This document shows, in pieces, positions 31,701 to 41,994 of a DNA stretch of 64,000 nucleotides. Source of the stretch: Pseudoips prasinana (taxonomy: Eukaryota; Arthropoda; Insecta; Lepidoptera; Nolidae); the NCBI GenBank assembly GCA_951640165.1, contig OX621258.1, forward strand, positions 8,393,501 through 8,457,500, written 5' to 3'. Within the stretch, counting starts at the first letter, position 1. Every line of letters begins with the position of its first letter. Both the position numbers and the translations under genes were made by a program. The notes under the pieces were generated by a model, which saw only the letters and a list, made by a program, of their open reading frames with translations, made no database searches and was not told the DNA's origin.

Positions 31701-33500
31701 GATGTTCGTATAAATGTTATTAAGTAACAAAAATTCCATCCACAAATTAAACTTATCTGTTTATTAAAAAAATATTTTTAAAATATTGTGAATGACCAAA
31801 TAAATTATTTTTAATAAAATTGTTATCTGTGGAAGCAGACTTCATAACAAAATAAAAAATATTAACAAACGAAGTGTCACAATTTTTGCGACGGAAAGTA
31901 ATGTTTATCGAAAAGCGCATGTGCATTGCATAGTGACATTTTGATTAACACACTTCCTATATACTCCCCGCTGTTAGCAGCGGCGACATGCTTTTATAAA
32001 ATAACATTAAAAATATCTATATCGATAACAAATAAGAATCGGTTCACACTGTCAACAGCTCGTATCGAAAGCGATATCTTATATCGATTCAATAAATTTT
32101 CTAAACGATTTTGAACCATTAAATTGACATGACTAATCGGTTCAATCGAGAACGATATACATCGTGTAACAAAACTAGCTGGAAATAGAGGTCATCTATC
32201 AGATAGCAGCTAACACCTAGTTTAAATAAAAATTTGTAGTTCAAATGTTTTTTTTTGGAACAAGTAATAGGCACCATTTCTGAACTGCTAGGTCGAACAC
32301 ACATTTATGCTTGCTCACAATGTTTTCTAAATTCAACACCCAATTAGAAGAGTATTACAGGTCTATGTATGTGTCTATACATTGAATAGATATTAATTTA
32401 AGTGGGAGTTTTATCGCTACTATTTTTGGATGTTGGTGTGATGTCATTTACGTTTAGTTCTGCAAACTGTACAAGTCTTTTTCTAGTTGGAATCGAGTAT
32501 TTTTGGTAGGTTGGCTTAAACTTCGCATTTTTTTTCTTGCTCATTGTAAAGCTTTTTAAATATGACTTATGTGCGGTTCATCCTGCCGTCACAATTGTTT
32601 TTGTGTATCTTATTACTCATAAAATATGTATGTAACAAAATACGTATACTTTGTATCCAGTTATGTTGTAATATCGAAACTATTGTTCTAATTCATAGTT
32701 TTATTTTGACAATCTATTCTTGATCCGTCCCCTAAAAATAGATCTAGTTACTTTTGTTAGACGACGTATAAAATCCGAGGATATTCCTGAACCAATCTAT
32801 TTTACAACGAATGTAAAAGAACGATAAACTTAAAAAAATATATATATTGATAGCTGTGAAATATGTTTCTCATGTTCACATGAAGTTTGTTTTAGGGTTC
32901 TGTAGTACATAGATAAATGCTGAGCTTATTTTTTTATTATGAATATCTGACAGTCAAGGGACTTAAAATTTTGAATAGAAACAGAAGAAAATGAATTTGT
33001 AGTAAGTATATTTTAAGGCTTTCAAGAATTTTGAATACTTTTTGCTTGTCTGGTATTTGTGTACATATATTTTATTATACAGTATTCTATAAGAGCGGGC
33101 CTAGTAGACGTTGTCAGAGGTCTTGGTTTCGATACTCAACCAGGACAATAGTTTGGGTGATGAACACGACTATTTCGACCTATCCGTAGAATAGTTACTT
33201 CTAAATAATGGTTACTGTAGATGAGATCGATTTGAAATTTGTCTAGTACAAAATCAGCTATACATTTTACATACTTTATTATTTTTCAATTTCATTATTT
33301 ATAGAGCAATAAAGCGGTTATTTATGGCTAAGGCTATACACAACATGTAACGTAATTAACGCACACCCTCAAACACCCCAATTAGAATATTATGTTGTAA
33401 TCATGATACATACACTGAATTTTTTATTGAACACGTACATATATGTATTATTATTTACTAAATTAGTTTCTTGGAATAAAGTTTATTTTTCTTTATTTTG
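31700..33500. other. long intron stretch, little recognised
   Basis: About 1.8 kb, AT-rich. Around 33090-33185 there is a decayed tRNA-SINE head (TCTTGGTTTCGATACTCAACC). No exon is supported. Confidence 0.4.
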
Positions 33501-33502
33501 TA

Positions 33503-34026
33503 CTAGCTGATGCCCGCGACTTCGTCCGCGACAATTTTGAATGATGACCAATATAACTACTTACTTCTAGCTTAATCTAAAAAATATAACTTTTAAAAGA
33601 AATAAGCAATATAAATTTAAGAAAATCTAACCTATAAATAACCTAGCTATGAAATAAACTTAAGACTACTTTGCTACTGTTATTTAAAAAAAATTACCCG
33701 ATGTCATCAATTGTCCTTAAGTAAAGTCAGCAAGTCAAATAAAGTAACATAATAATCAACTTGCATTAATCACAAAGGTAACTCAAATCAAAAGATTAGG
33801 TTGACCCGACTTCTTAGTAATATTAATGCAAAATTTGAAGTTAATCCATGCAGTACTTTTTGAGTTTAGCCCGGACATACATACAGACAAACAGACAAAA
33901 ATTCAAAAATCTATACTTTTGGTTTCGATATCGATTGTAGATCACGCCCCAAGTATCCTTTAAAAAAATATTCAATGTACAGTTTTGACTTTCCTACGAT
34001 TTTATTATATGTAATATGTATAGATA
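33503..34026 (-). mobile_element. non-autonomous Helitron
   Basis: Minus-strand 3' end GACGAAGTCGCGGGCATCAGCTAG at 33503; the 5' part shares CGGACATACATACAGACAAA and ends near TATGTATAGATA. No coding. Confidence 0.65.
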
Positions 34027-34281
34027 AGATCACAGCTCCTCCCCCGTAGGTGATAGCGTGATAATATGTAGCCTATATGTTGATCAGACCTCTTAGCAAT
34101 ATTCATGCAAAATTTGAAGTAAATCCATGCTACGGCATGACGGCTTTTTGAGTTTAGCCCGGACATACATACAGACAAAAATTCTAACGATATCGATTGC
34201 AGAGACGCCCCAAGTATCTTTTAAAAAAAATGTTCAATGTACAGTTTTGAGTTTCCTACGATTTTATTATATGTGTAGAGG
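34027..34281 (-). mobile_element. Helitron fragment, adjacent
   Basis: ATCACAGCTCCTCCCCCGTAGG through TTTCCTACGATTTTATTATATG, lacking the CTAG 3' terminus. Head-to-tail with the previous element. Confidence 0.7.
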
Positions 34282-34284
34282 TTA

Positions 34285-34525
34285 TGGCTGATTTTGTACT
34301 AGACAAATTTCAAATCGCTCTCCTCTGAAGTAACGATTATGCGGTAGTAACTTTATTCTATGGATAGGTCGATTTGTTCCCTGTCTGGATGTAATTTATC
34401 TTAATACATACATAATGTATTAAGTAATATATTAATATTACATTTATCAGTTCTCTGGTTGTCCTAGTACAAGCTCTGCCTAGTTTGGGATCACATGGAA
34501 GTGTGTTAGTAGTCTCAATATATTT
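34285..34525 (+). repeat. SINE body fragment
   Basis: CTGTCTGGATGTAATTTATC, GTCCTAGTACAAGCTCTGCC and TAGTTTGGGATCACATGG resemble the body of the tRNA-SINEs; the head is lost. Confidence 0.5.
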
Positions 34526-34528
34526 ATT

Positions 34529-34851
34529 TACTAGCTGTGCCCCGCGGTTTTACCCGCGTTAAACTTTATAAATTATCACAACTTCTCCTTCGTAGGTGAT
34601 AGCGTGATAATATGTAGCCTATATGTTGACCTGACCTCTTCGTAATATTCATGCAAAATTTGAAATAAATCCATGCAGTACTTTTTAAGTTTAGCACGGA
34701 CATACATACAGACAAACAGATAAACAGACAAAAATTCTAATAACTATATTTTTGGCTTCGATATCGATTGTAGATAACACCCCACGTATCCTTATTGAAA
34801 AATATTCAATGTACAGTTTTGACTTTCGTACGATTTTATTATATGTATAGA
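34529..34851 (-). mobile_element. non-autonomous Helitron, complete
   Basis: Minus-strand 5' TCTATACATATAATAAAATCG and 3' GCGGGGCACAGCTAG, with A before and T after. 323 bases, close to 16834-17146. Confidence 0.85.
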
Positions 34852-34857
34852 TATTAC

Positions 34858-35072
34858 TTACCGTAGGGGCAGTGGTTACCCTGGTGTCAGAGTTGTTTAA
34901 GCCGCCCAGTAGGCCTCTGACATGGTTTAACGACTGTTGTCTAATGACTACAACCGGGACCGACAGCTTAACGTGCCCTCCGAAGCAAGGAGACGCTCAC
35001 AAATTAAACCACTTTGGAGTTGCTTAACCTCGCCAATCACTTACGGACCGGTATGAGCATTTGGTTAAGAGC
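34858..35072 (-). mobile_element. 5S rRNA-derived SINE, antisense
   Basis: GGGCAGTGGTTACCCTGGTG, TAGGCCTCTGACATGGTTTA, then the shortened head CTTAACCTCGCCAATCACTTACGGACCGG, whose reverse complement matches the CCGxxC..GATC..GAGGTTAAGCAA region of 5S rRNA. Confidence 0.8.
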
Positions 35073-35094
35073 GCCTTTATTTATATTTATTAGA

Positions 35095-35277
35095 TAGAAG
35101 TGGCGCAGCGGCTAAGACAATCGCCTCGCCACTACGTGTCCCGGGTACGATTTCCGCGCCGGAAAACTATTTTTTCTGAGTCTGCATGTAATATGTGTCC
35201 GTCTATTATATCTTTGTAAAGTACCCCGTGACACAGTGAATAGAAACACTAGTGCGGGAATAGTCTTTAAAAAAAGA
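35095..35277 (+). mobile_element. SINE-C, tRNA-derived, full length
   Basis: A box TGGCGCAGCGG at about 35100 and a B-box-like GGGTACGATTTCC at about 35152. Then TAATATGTGTCCGTCTATTA, AGTACCCCGTGACACAG and ACTAGTGCGGGAATAG with an A-run. Confidence 0.85.
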
Positions 35278-35337
35278 TTGCTTCGCTCTAAAGTCTCGGT
35301 TTTACGCAAATACCTATTCAAATTCAAGTCAATAGAT

Positions 35338-35432
35338 GGATGTAATGTGTGTCCGTCTATTATATGTTTGTAAAGTACCCCGCGACACAGGGATTAGATT
35401 CCCTAATGCGGGCGTTGTCTTAAAAAAAAGAA
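35338..35432 (+). repeat. SINE-C 3' half, second copy
   Basis: GGATGTAATGTGTGTCCGTC to AATGCGGGCGTTGTCTTAAAAAAAA, in tandem with the copy before it. Confidence 0.8.
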
Positions 35433-35689
35433 AGATTTATTGGTACGGAACTCTAAGGCTCTTATTTCGTCACCCTTCACCTGTTTCCGGGATTACCATT
35501 ACATCAAATGTTGTGAATAAAATTAAACTGTGGTGATAAATTCTTCACAGATAACGCAGAGGTATTGCAAAGTTAACTACATGTTTGTGGGAGCCGGGAA
35601 CTTAATATTCATGACTTAAGATTGGATTCGGATAACACGGATATATCATATCATTAATTGAGTGTAGTATTTCGCTTTGTAACTGCGTT

Positions 35690-35905
35690 TCATCATCATC
35701 ATCATGTCAGCCAATGTACGTCCACTACATGAGGGGATATGCCATAATCGCCACGCTTGGCAGACGAGTTGGCGATCGCAGTTTGATGATCATAGTTTAG
35801 AGAAAAACGCTGCTGCCCGTTCTCTGGTAGGTATCCCTTCGGACTATTTCTACTCCTCCCACGGGATGAGATGGGGTGATGATATTCCTTGCCTTCAGCA
35901 CACAG
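35690..35905 (-). repeat. LINE-J 3' region, antisense
   Basis: (ATC)n start, TCAGCCAATGTACGTCCACT, CGCTGCTGCCCGTTCTCTGG and CCCACGGGATGAGATGGGGT. Confidence 0.75.
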
Positions 35906-35911
35906 CAACTG

Positions 35912-36073
35912 CGTTTACATACATATATAGACTACTCACGCCTGTTTCCCAGAGGTGTAGGCAGAGACAACAGATTTCCATTTGTCACGATCTTTGCACA
36001 CCTCTTTTGCCTCGATTACTGTCATTATATTCTTCATACATGCTCGCCGGTTTAGGGTACTTCTTGAGAACGT
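35912..36073 (-). mobile_element. LINE-G 3' end fragment
   Basis: Inverted TACATACATATATAGAC tail, then CACGCCTGTTTCCCAGAGG and TACATGCTCGCCGGTTTAGG. Minus-strand coding of the ORF2 C-terminus (RRACMKN...), truncated. Confidence 0.78.
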
Positions 36074-36094
36074 CTCCGAACTACGTATATTTGG

Positions 36095-36168
36095 ATAATT
36101 ATAAAATGAAAATGGTCTTTATTCACGTAGACTTCAAAAAAACGCTGGTCAGAACATGTTTTTAGTTA
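36095..36168 (-). repeat. LINE-N tail fragment
   Basis: GTCTTTATTCACGTAGACTTC and GGTCAGAACATGTTTTTAG match the copies at 54700 and 58313, in antisense. Confidence 0.65.
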
Positions 36169-36588
36169 GATAAGAATGTCCTCATGGTCATCTTTCGGGA
36201 AATATTATGTAACTACCTCCTCGCACGTAATATGCGAATACACGTAGATGCGCATGCGTATCAAAATATTACAGTAGTTTAAGATACTATTGCGTCAGAC
36301 GTCAAATATAAATAGAATCCTCAAAATGTTATATCCTTTCCAAGTTATAATTAACAACACTATTTCCAACCCGCCAGTAATTAAATCTTATAACACCGAA
36401 TCAAATTAACAATGGAATCTTAACAATAACATTAACAAGTGAAAACAAACAAACAACTTTCCGCAAACAACTTTGCTTATAGCTAGGGAACGTATAAAGT
36501 ATCAACAAATTAAAGTAAGAAATACGATATTTCGTTAAGATTTCCTGTGAATTTGTGTTGAAAATAAATAGTTTGATTTTATTAGACA

Positions 36589-36764
36589 CTAGCTGTGCCC
36601 AGCGGTTTTACCCGCGTTAAAACTTCATAAATTAGAGTCTATGTGTTAATCCAGGGTGTCAGCTAACTGCATCCTAAATTTTATTAAAATCGCTCCCGCC
36701 GTTTAGTCGTGAAGAAGTAGCAAACATACATACACAAACTTTCGCCTATATAATATTAGTGTGA
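36589..36764 (-). mobile_element. Lep1-like Helitron, complete
   Basis: Minus-strand 5' TCACACTAATATTATATAGG, 3' GTAAAACCGCTGGGCACAGCTAG, with A before and T after. 176 bases; body TGCATCCTAAATTTTATTAA and CCGTTTAGTCGTGAAGAAGT. Confidence 0.87.
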
Positions 36765-36792
36765 TTAGATATCTCTAGAAAATACTAATACT

Positions 36793-37053
36793 GATTATAT
36801 TACATAGACTCACGCCTCTTTCCTCAGAGGAGTAGACTGAGACAATGGTTTCCTATTTGTCACGCTCTTTGCACACATCTTTTGACTCGTTTACTGTCAT
36901 TATATTCTTCATACAAACTCGCCGGTTTAGTTTACTTCTGACCTGGCCTTTCTTGAGAACATCTCCCATTTGGTCAGAGAATGTTCTACGAGGTCTTTCC
37001 CTTCCGGTTGTACCATTCACACAGGCCAGGCATACTTCTATTGTCAATCTTTG
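36793..37053 (-). mobile_element. LINE-G 3' end, antisense
   Basis: Minus-strand frame contains [18 protein letters not shown], the C-terminal tail of a LINE ORF2. Truncated at the RT side. Confidence 0.8.
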
Positions 37054-37081
37054 ATTATGTAAAAGATAAAATTTATCAACT

Positions 37082-37260
37082 GGCTTGTTAATCTAGAGGT
37101 TAGTGACCCTGCCTGCTAAACTTGTCGTGGGTTCGAACCCCGCCTAGGAAAAAACCTTTGTACATGTTTATTCCGTGCTGTCGTATTATTCTTTAGCCTT
37201 TTTGAGTATTTATTAATTTGTAGAAAGTGATTTTTGTTTATTCTAATATTATACGCAATG
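37082..37260 (+). mobile_element. tRNA-SINE, another subfamily
   Basis: Head CTGGCTTGTTAATCTAGAGG and B box GGGTTCGAACCCCG at about 37130. Related to the copy at 49985. Confidence 0.65.
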
Positions 37261-37395
37261 TGGTTTAATTTAAACCTTTCGGATTAAGATAGATATTAAA
37301 AGCTATATTAATTTTAAAATGCAAAAAACACATTTACCACTTTTTACCACACATTTACCACATTTAACATTTTTAACGACAGTTTAAACACATAT

Positions 37396-37592
37396 TCGAT
37401 TCCCACCCAGGACAAATATTGTGTGCATGAACATGTCTGTTTGTTCTAATTCTGGATGTAATTATCTATACAAGTATGGATTTACAAAAGAAAAGTAGTA
37501 TGTCAGCTATTTGGTTTCCATAGTACAAGCTCTGCTTGATTTGGGATCAGATGGCCGTGTGTGGATAATGTCCCATGATATATTATTATTGT
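37396..37592 (+). mobile_element. SINE-B, head truncated
   Basis: Begins in the B box (CGATTCCCACCCAGGACAAA) and runs to TAATGTCCCATGATATATTATT. Confidence 0.82.
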
Positions 37593-38160
37593 TTAGTATT
37601 GCCATACTAAATCTTATCTCTATGGTTTCGCTCCTCGAGCAAGCCGCACGTTCTCTCGATCTTATATCTAATTAATCCATTTCAAAAACAGTGTAACCTA
37701 AATATAAAGTGGAAAATAAACAATTATATCTCATTTGGTGTTGTGATTGATTAGGAGAAGCTGAAATAATAAACAATTATAATATGTATTTAGTTATACC
37801 TACGATTCGAATTTAAGTGTAAATCGACTACCACGCGGAAGGCTTTAGTTTCAGACTTATAAAAAAGTGTCCCTTGCATGTCACGTCTTACCATTAGGTA
37901 CACATTCTAAATACATACTTAAACCATTAATTAAAAACAATACACCATACCGTATAATTGTATACCTTACATAGACATTAGGGGAAAAATGAGCGCTATA
38001 AGGGTGATTACATATCATTAGTAGCGTGGCGTAGGCATATTGTGTCATTGTACACCCCTGTTAATTAATGTTTTGCTGAGATATAAACGTAGATAAAACC
38101 GAGACGGGTTGTTAGAATGAGAACTTTTATCGTATGCTTGCTTTTAATTATCGACACGGA
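37593..38160. other. intron, nothing recognised
   Basis: AT-rich, with no shared repeat or exon. Confidence 0.35.
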
Positions 38161-38171
38161 AAGGGTATAAA

Positions 38172-38350
38172 AAGCAGCAAGTTATAAGACTATCGCATCG
38201 CTGTGTCCCGGGGTCGGTTCCCGCATAGACATCTTGACTGACCCATAAAAAGCAGAGTCTGGATGTGATTTGTTTCCATCAAATAAATGTATGTGAAGGA
38301 CCAGACACAGAATTAACTAATGCAGAGAGCGCAATGTCATTAAAAAAATA
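38172..38350 (+). repeat. SINE-C, diverged
   Basis: CAAGTTATAAGACTATCGCATCG, GGGGTCGGTTCCCGC and TCTGGATGTGATTTGTTTCC; alignable but decayed. Confidence 0.55.
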
Positions 38351-38431
38351 TGTCTAGACTTTAGTTCATTTGGCTATGAAACTGAATAACAAAGTGAACA
38401 TAAAATTATAGTTTTATAGCATTACAAAGAT

Positions 38432-38742
38432 AGAAAAAGATATGCTGAGATGGTTTGGGCATTTCGAAAGGATGAATGAAAGCAGATTGACATAAGAAGT
38501 AAACCTGGCCTCTGTGAATGGGACAACAGGAAGGGGAAGACCTCGTAGAACATTCTCTGACCAAATCGGAGACGTTCTCAAGAATGGCCAGGTCAGAAGT
38601 ATCCTAAACCGGCGAGCATGTATGAAGAATATAATGACAGCAAACGATGCAAAAGAGTGTGCAAAGATCGTGTTAAATGGAAATCCGTTGTCTTTGCCTA
38701 CCCCTCTGGGAAACAGGCGTGAGTCTATGTATGTATAGCATT
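38432..38742 (+). mobile_element. LINE-G 3' end with ATGT tail
   Basis: MLRWFGHFERMNE-like start, an in-frame stop (TAA near 38492), [19 protein letters not shown], and a TATGTATGTATAG tail. Dead copy. Confidence 0.82.
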
Positions 38743-39142
38743 AATCACGTGGTGCAAAGCGTAAATCTAAACTCAAACATGAGCAATCATACATTTTATC
38801 GTCGGACGGGTGTTTAAGTCATCTACCAATACGGATGGAGTAGGCGCTCCGCCATTAAGCTACGAACGTTACACAGCGATAGTTAGCATGAGTCAGGATG
38901 GCCTGGCTAACACCTTTTCGGAGGATGTAGGTTTTATCCATCATATTGCTAGTAACATGACCGTCTAAAGGGGTGTTAGCAATGTAATCATAAATTTGAT
39001 CTGCCAGCAGTGTGTAGTTACCCTGGATTGGTAGAGGATGCGGTTTCGCGACCATCATGATGGACGGACGACTATTTCCAATTTTTGAGATTAGATTCGC
39101 GCTTTGCATTGCGAATAATGCTATAAAATTAAATTATTAAGT

Positions 39143-39260
39143 AATAATAATAATATCTAGGGAAAATGTCACACAGATCATCCTACCCCCAAACTAAGCA
39201 AAGCTTGTACTAATGGGTACCAGGCGACGATATACATACTTATATAGATAGATAAATACT
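39143..39260 (-). repeat. SINE-A 3' half, antisense
   Basis: ATCTAGGGAAAATGTCACAC to GATAGATAAATACTT. It stops where LINE-G begins at about 39262. Confidence 0.78.
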
Positions 39261-39261
39261 T

Positions 39262-40138
39262 ACCCATTACCCATCAAATGTCTGCTTAACGCTGATGATC
39301 AAGTTTTACTTGCATCATCGGCGGACGAGTTGCAGGTGATGGTAACAAGTATGCATGAATTTTTTGAAAGGAAAGGGATGTAAATGAATGAAGGTAAGAC
39401 GAAAGTAATGGTATTTGAGAGGGATGAATACACGACAGCGTGTGATATTGTGATTGGAGGAGAGAAAGTCGAACAGGTGAATGAGTTTGTATATTTGGGA
39501 ACTTTGTTTACGAGAGATGGGAAATATGAAAAAGATATTATTAGAAGAGTAAATGCGGGGAACAGAGTGAATGGGGCACTACACGCCTTTATGAGTAGCC
39601 GGCAAGTATCAAAGAAGGCTCGAGTAGCCGTGCACGATGGAGTGTTAGTGCCAACATTAATGTATGGAAGTGAAAGTTGGGTATGGCAGAAAAAGAATGA
39701 AAGTAAAATAAATGCAGTGGAAATGAGAGCTCTGAGAAGTATGTGGTGTGACTTTGAGAGACAGAATTCGAAATACTGATGTAAGAGAGCGTTGTGGTGT
39801 GAAAGAGGATGTAGTTACTAAGATTGAAAACGGCATGCTGAGATGGTTTGGCCATTTAGAAAGGATGAATGAAAGAAGATTGACAAAAGAAGTATACCTG
39901 GACTGTGTGAATGGGACAACCGGAAGGGGAAGACCACGTCGAACATTCTCTGACCAAATTGGAGCTGTTCTCAAGAAAGGGCAGATCAGAAGTACCCTAA
40001 ACCGGCGAGCATGTATGAAGAATATAATGACAGTAATCGAGGCAAAAGAAGAATGCAAAGATCGTGACAAATGGAAATCCGTTGTCTCTGCCTACCCCTC
40101 TGGGAAACAGGCGTGAGTCTATGTATGTATGTATGTAA
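39262..40138 (+). pseudogene. LINE-G reverse transcriptase, longest copy
   Basis: Starts inside the RT domain at KCLLNADDQVLLASSADEL (about 39278), where the catalytic YADD box reads NADD. An in-frame TAA lies at 39381, then MNEGKTKVMVFERDE and VNEFVYLGTLFTRDG (thumb region), VLVPTLMYGSESW, a frameshift near 39760, and finally [20 protein letters not shown] ... [18 protein letters not shown] with a stop at 40114. Tail (ATGT)n at 40122-40137. This is a non-LTR retrotransposon, probably RTE-like by its short tandem tail. It is dead through the stop, the frameshift, the altered active site and 5' truncation. Confidence 0.86.
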
Positions 40139-40309
40139 TACTTATACAATGTGGAGCAGGACGATTGACATTCCTCTAAACCACGCAAAGAATGGCATGC
40201 TCTTAACCCGTATACAAAAAATCAATCAAATTCAATGAATACTTTAGCTACAGGAAATTATTTTTCATTTTCAATATTTTCAACATGATGTAGATCGGAG
40301 TCCGTAATA

Positions 40310-40545
40310 ATAGGTAAAAGGCCGCCGCCCGCTGCACGCCTCACCACGCCGCGCACTAGGTCAGTGACTTTTCGTAGATAAAGCGTGTTTAATTTTTATG
40401 CTGTTGATTCTGCTATTTATTTTGTTTGAAAATTGCAATTTTTTAATTTTCCATTAACTACTAATCTTCGTGTCTTAAAATGTTTTGATGGACTAGTACT
40501 GTGCTCGTTTTAATTTAATGTCGTAGTTCCAGATCCACATTGTAT
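40310..40545. other. short GC-rich patch then AT-rich intron
   Basis: GGCCGCCGCCCGCTGCACGC at about 40321; nature unknown. No splice-bounded exon found. Confidence 0.35.
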
Positions 40546-40547
40546 AC

Positions 40548-40662
40548 ATAGAAAACATCCATGATTCATAAACAAATATTCATCCTCATCACACAAATAT
40601 TTACACTTACCGGGATTCGAACCCAGGACCACCAGCTTCGTAGGAAGGAGCACTACCAACTT
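40548..40662 (-). mobile_element. SINE-A 5' half, antisense
   Basis: CATAGAAAACATCCATGATTC to the inverted B box GGGATTCGAACCC and CTTCGTAGGAAGGAGCACTA. Forms an inverted repeat with the next copy. Confidence 0.82.
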
Positions 40663-40870
40663 CGAATCCCGGTGAGTGCAAATATTTGTGTGATGAGCAC
40701 GAATATTTGTTTCTGAGTCATGGATGTTTTCTATGTATATACGTATTTATTCATCTATATAAGTATATATATCGTCGCCTGGTACCCATAGTACAAGCTT
40801 TGCTTAGTTTGGGTCTAGGATGATCTGTGTGACATTGTCCGTAGATATTATATTATTATTATTATTATAA
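40661..40870 (+). mobile_element. SINE-A, sense, ends beside an exon
   Basis: From TCGAATCCCGGTGAGTGC to an (ATT)n tail at about 40850-40870, about 20 bases from the donor of exon 40890-41000. Confidence 0.85.
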
Positions 40871-40889
40871 TAGAGTCCATTAAAATTAC

Positions 40890-41000
40890 CTCAATTTGTT
40901 GAGAACCAATACAGCAGGTCTGGTGTCGCTTTTGAAGGTGGCTCTTACTCCGAGAGTGGCATCCGACCAGTGGGACGTCACACCTTCACGAGTGTCCAGT
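40890..41000 (-). CDS. Sidestep-family exon: middle of Ig domain 1
   Basis: First detected coding exon, 111 bases: one base completing a codon from an upstream exon, 36 codons, then AG of an Arg codon. It reads LDTREGVTSHWSDATLGVRA and then TFKSDTRPAVLVLNKL. The HWSD...G.RA.F......P..L.L..L order is the middle of the first Ig domain of Sidestep-family proteins, lying between the WYKD strand and the DSGxYxC strand. The acceptor is TTGTTTACAG and the donor GAG|GTAATT. The upstream exon carrying the first cysteine was searched for on the minus strand up to 64000 and not found. Confidence 0.86.
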
Positions 41001-41027
41001 CTGTAAACAACAATATAGAATAATAAT

Positions 41028-41225
41028 ATCATCATATCAGCCAAAAGACGTCCACTGCTTGACAAAGGCCTCCCCCAAAGATCTCCACAATTGCCGGTCT
41101 TGCGCTATCCGCATCCAGCGATTTCCAGCGACCCGCACAAGATCATCGGTCCATCTTGTAGGGGGCCTGCCCACGCTGCGTCTTCCGGTTCGTGGTCGCC
41201 ACTCGAGAACCTTTCATGCATAATA
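41028..41225 (-). repeat. LINE-K 3' end
   Basis: ATCATCATATCAGCCAAAAGACG, CAAAGGCCTCCCCCAAAGAT, CTTGTAGGGGGCCTGCCCAC and CTTCCGGTTCGTGGTCGCCAC. Minus-sense 3' end of an RTE-like LINE. Confidence 0.72.
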
Positions 41226-41229
41226 ATAT

Positions 41230-41472
41230 ACTGGTACATTATTTACACACGGCTGATCCCAAACTAAGCAGAGCTTGTACTATAATGAAATGAAATAATG
41301 AAATTTATTCAGTTTCTATGGAAACCAGATAACTGATATACTACTTTTTTGTGTAAATACATAGACACCCAGACATTTTCATGCACACAAATATATGTCC
41401 TGGGTGGGAATCGAACCCACGACCTCCAGTGTGAGAAGCAAGCATGCCAACCACGCTAACAGGCCCGTCGAT
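41230..41472 (-). mobile_element. SINE-B, antisense, small insertion
   Basis: Usual tail and B box (GGGAATCGAACCCACGACC at about 41406). About 35 bases containing AATGAAATTTATTCAG are inserted at 41284-41318; the same string interrupts the copy at 63305. Confidence 0.83.
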
Positions 41473-41676
41473 ATAGGTTAAGAGATCTTCTTCTAAACGC
41501 GTCGATGGCAAACTAATTATTTTTTTTAGGCCCAGAACGTGGTCACACTGATTGCCATGCTTGTGGCATTCTTACTGCCATGAACATGTGTTAGGGCAGG
41601 CTGGGCACGACGTTAAGTGGACCATGGATTGGACCGATGCTCCACAAAGAGATAGAAAGAGAAGAAATTAACTGCA

Positions 41677-41880
41677 CGTGTGGCGCAGCGGCTAAGACAG
41701 TCGCCCGCTGGTTCGTGTCCCAGGTTCGATTCCCGCGCCACAACTATCTGTGTGACCCATTAGTAGTTGTTCTGAACCTGGATTTAATGTGTGTCCGTCT
41801 AATATATGTTTTTAAAGTACCCTGCGAGACAGAGATTAAATTCCCTAGTGCGGGCGTTGACTTTATTGGAAAAAAAGAAA
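41677..41880 (+). mobile_element. SINE-C, best preserved copy
   Basis: A box TGGCGCAGCGG at about 41682 and perfect B box GGTTCGATTCCCGC at about 41724; body TAATGTGTGTCCGTC and end CTAGTGCGGGCG with a T/A tail. Confidence 0.9.
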
Positions 41881-41994
41881 TTGAAGGTTGAAGTATTAAA
41901 TTAGAAGGATAAAGTACGTCATGGCAACACTTTTAAAACGCGTCATTACCTTGACCAGGTCGAGCTGACTGACCCAGCACTTATAGGTATTCAA

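Larger units (their letters stand above)
18311..41000 (-). other. Sidestep-family Ig gene, partial locus
   Basis: Span of five joined coding exons on the minus strand (41000-40890, 30596-30511, 29133-29020, 20475-20354, 18368-18311). Junctions are GT-AG and codon phase is kept at every joint, giving 491 bases of open coding sequence. Together they read as the second half of a V-type Ig domain and a complete second Ig domain, with the Sidestep-family signatures YRCRVDF...SPT and GPYDEG...CIAVGGRP...WWK. Sidestep proteins are type I membrane receptors for Beat ligands in axon guidance and synapse targeting. The start (signal peptide, first part of Ig1) and the rest (more Ig domains, FN3, membrane span) are not found here. 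Which Side paralogue it is cannot be decided from two domains. Confidence 0.88.

Noticed and set aside
39384..40116. Domesticated reverse-transcriptase-like gene
   Set aside because: Stop codon, frameshift, altered YADD box, 5' truncation and an (ATGT)n tail show a dead LINE copy with sister copies nearby.
41941..41990. Possible short exon ending at TCAAG|GTAATG on the minus strand
   Set aside because: Too short, no recognisable product, and the phase and content do not fit the missing first part of Ig1.
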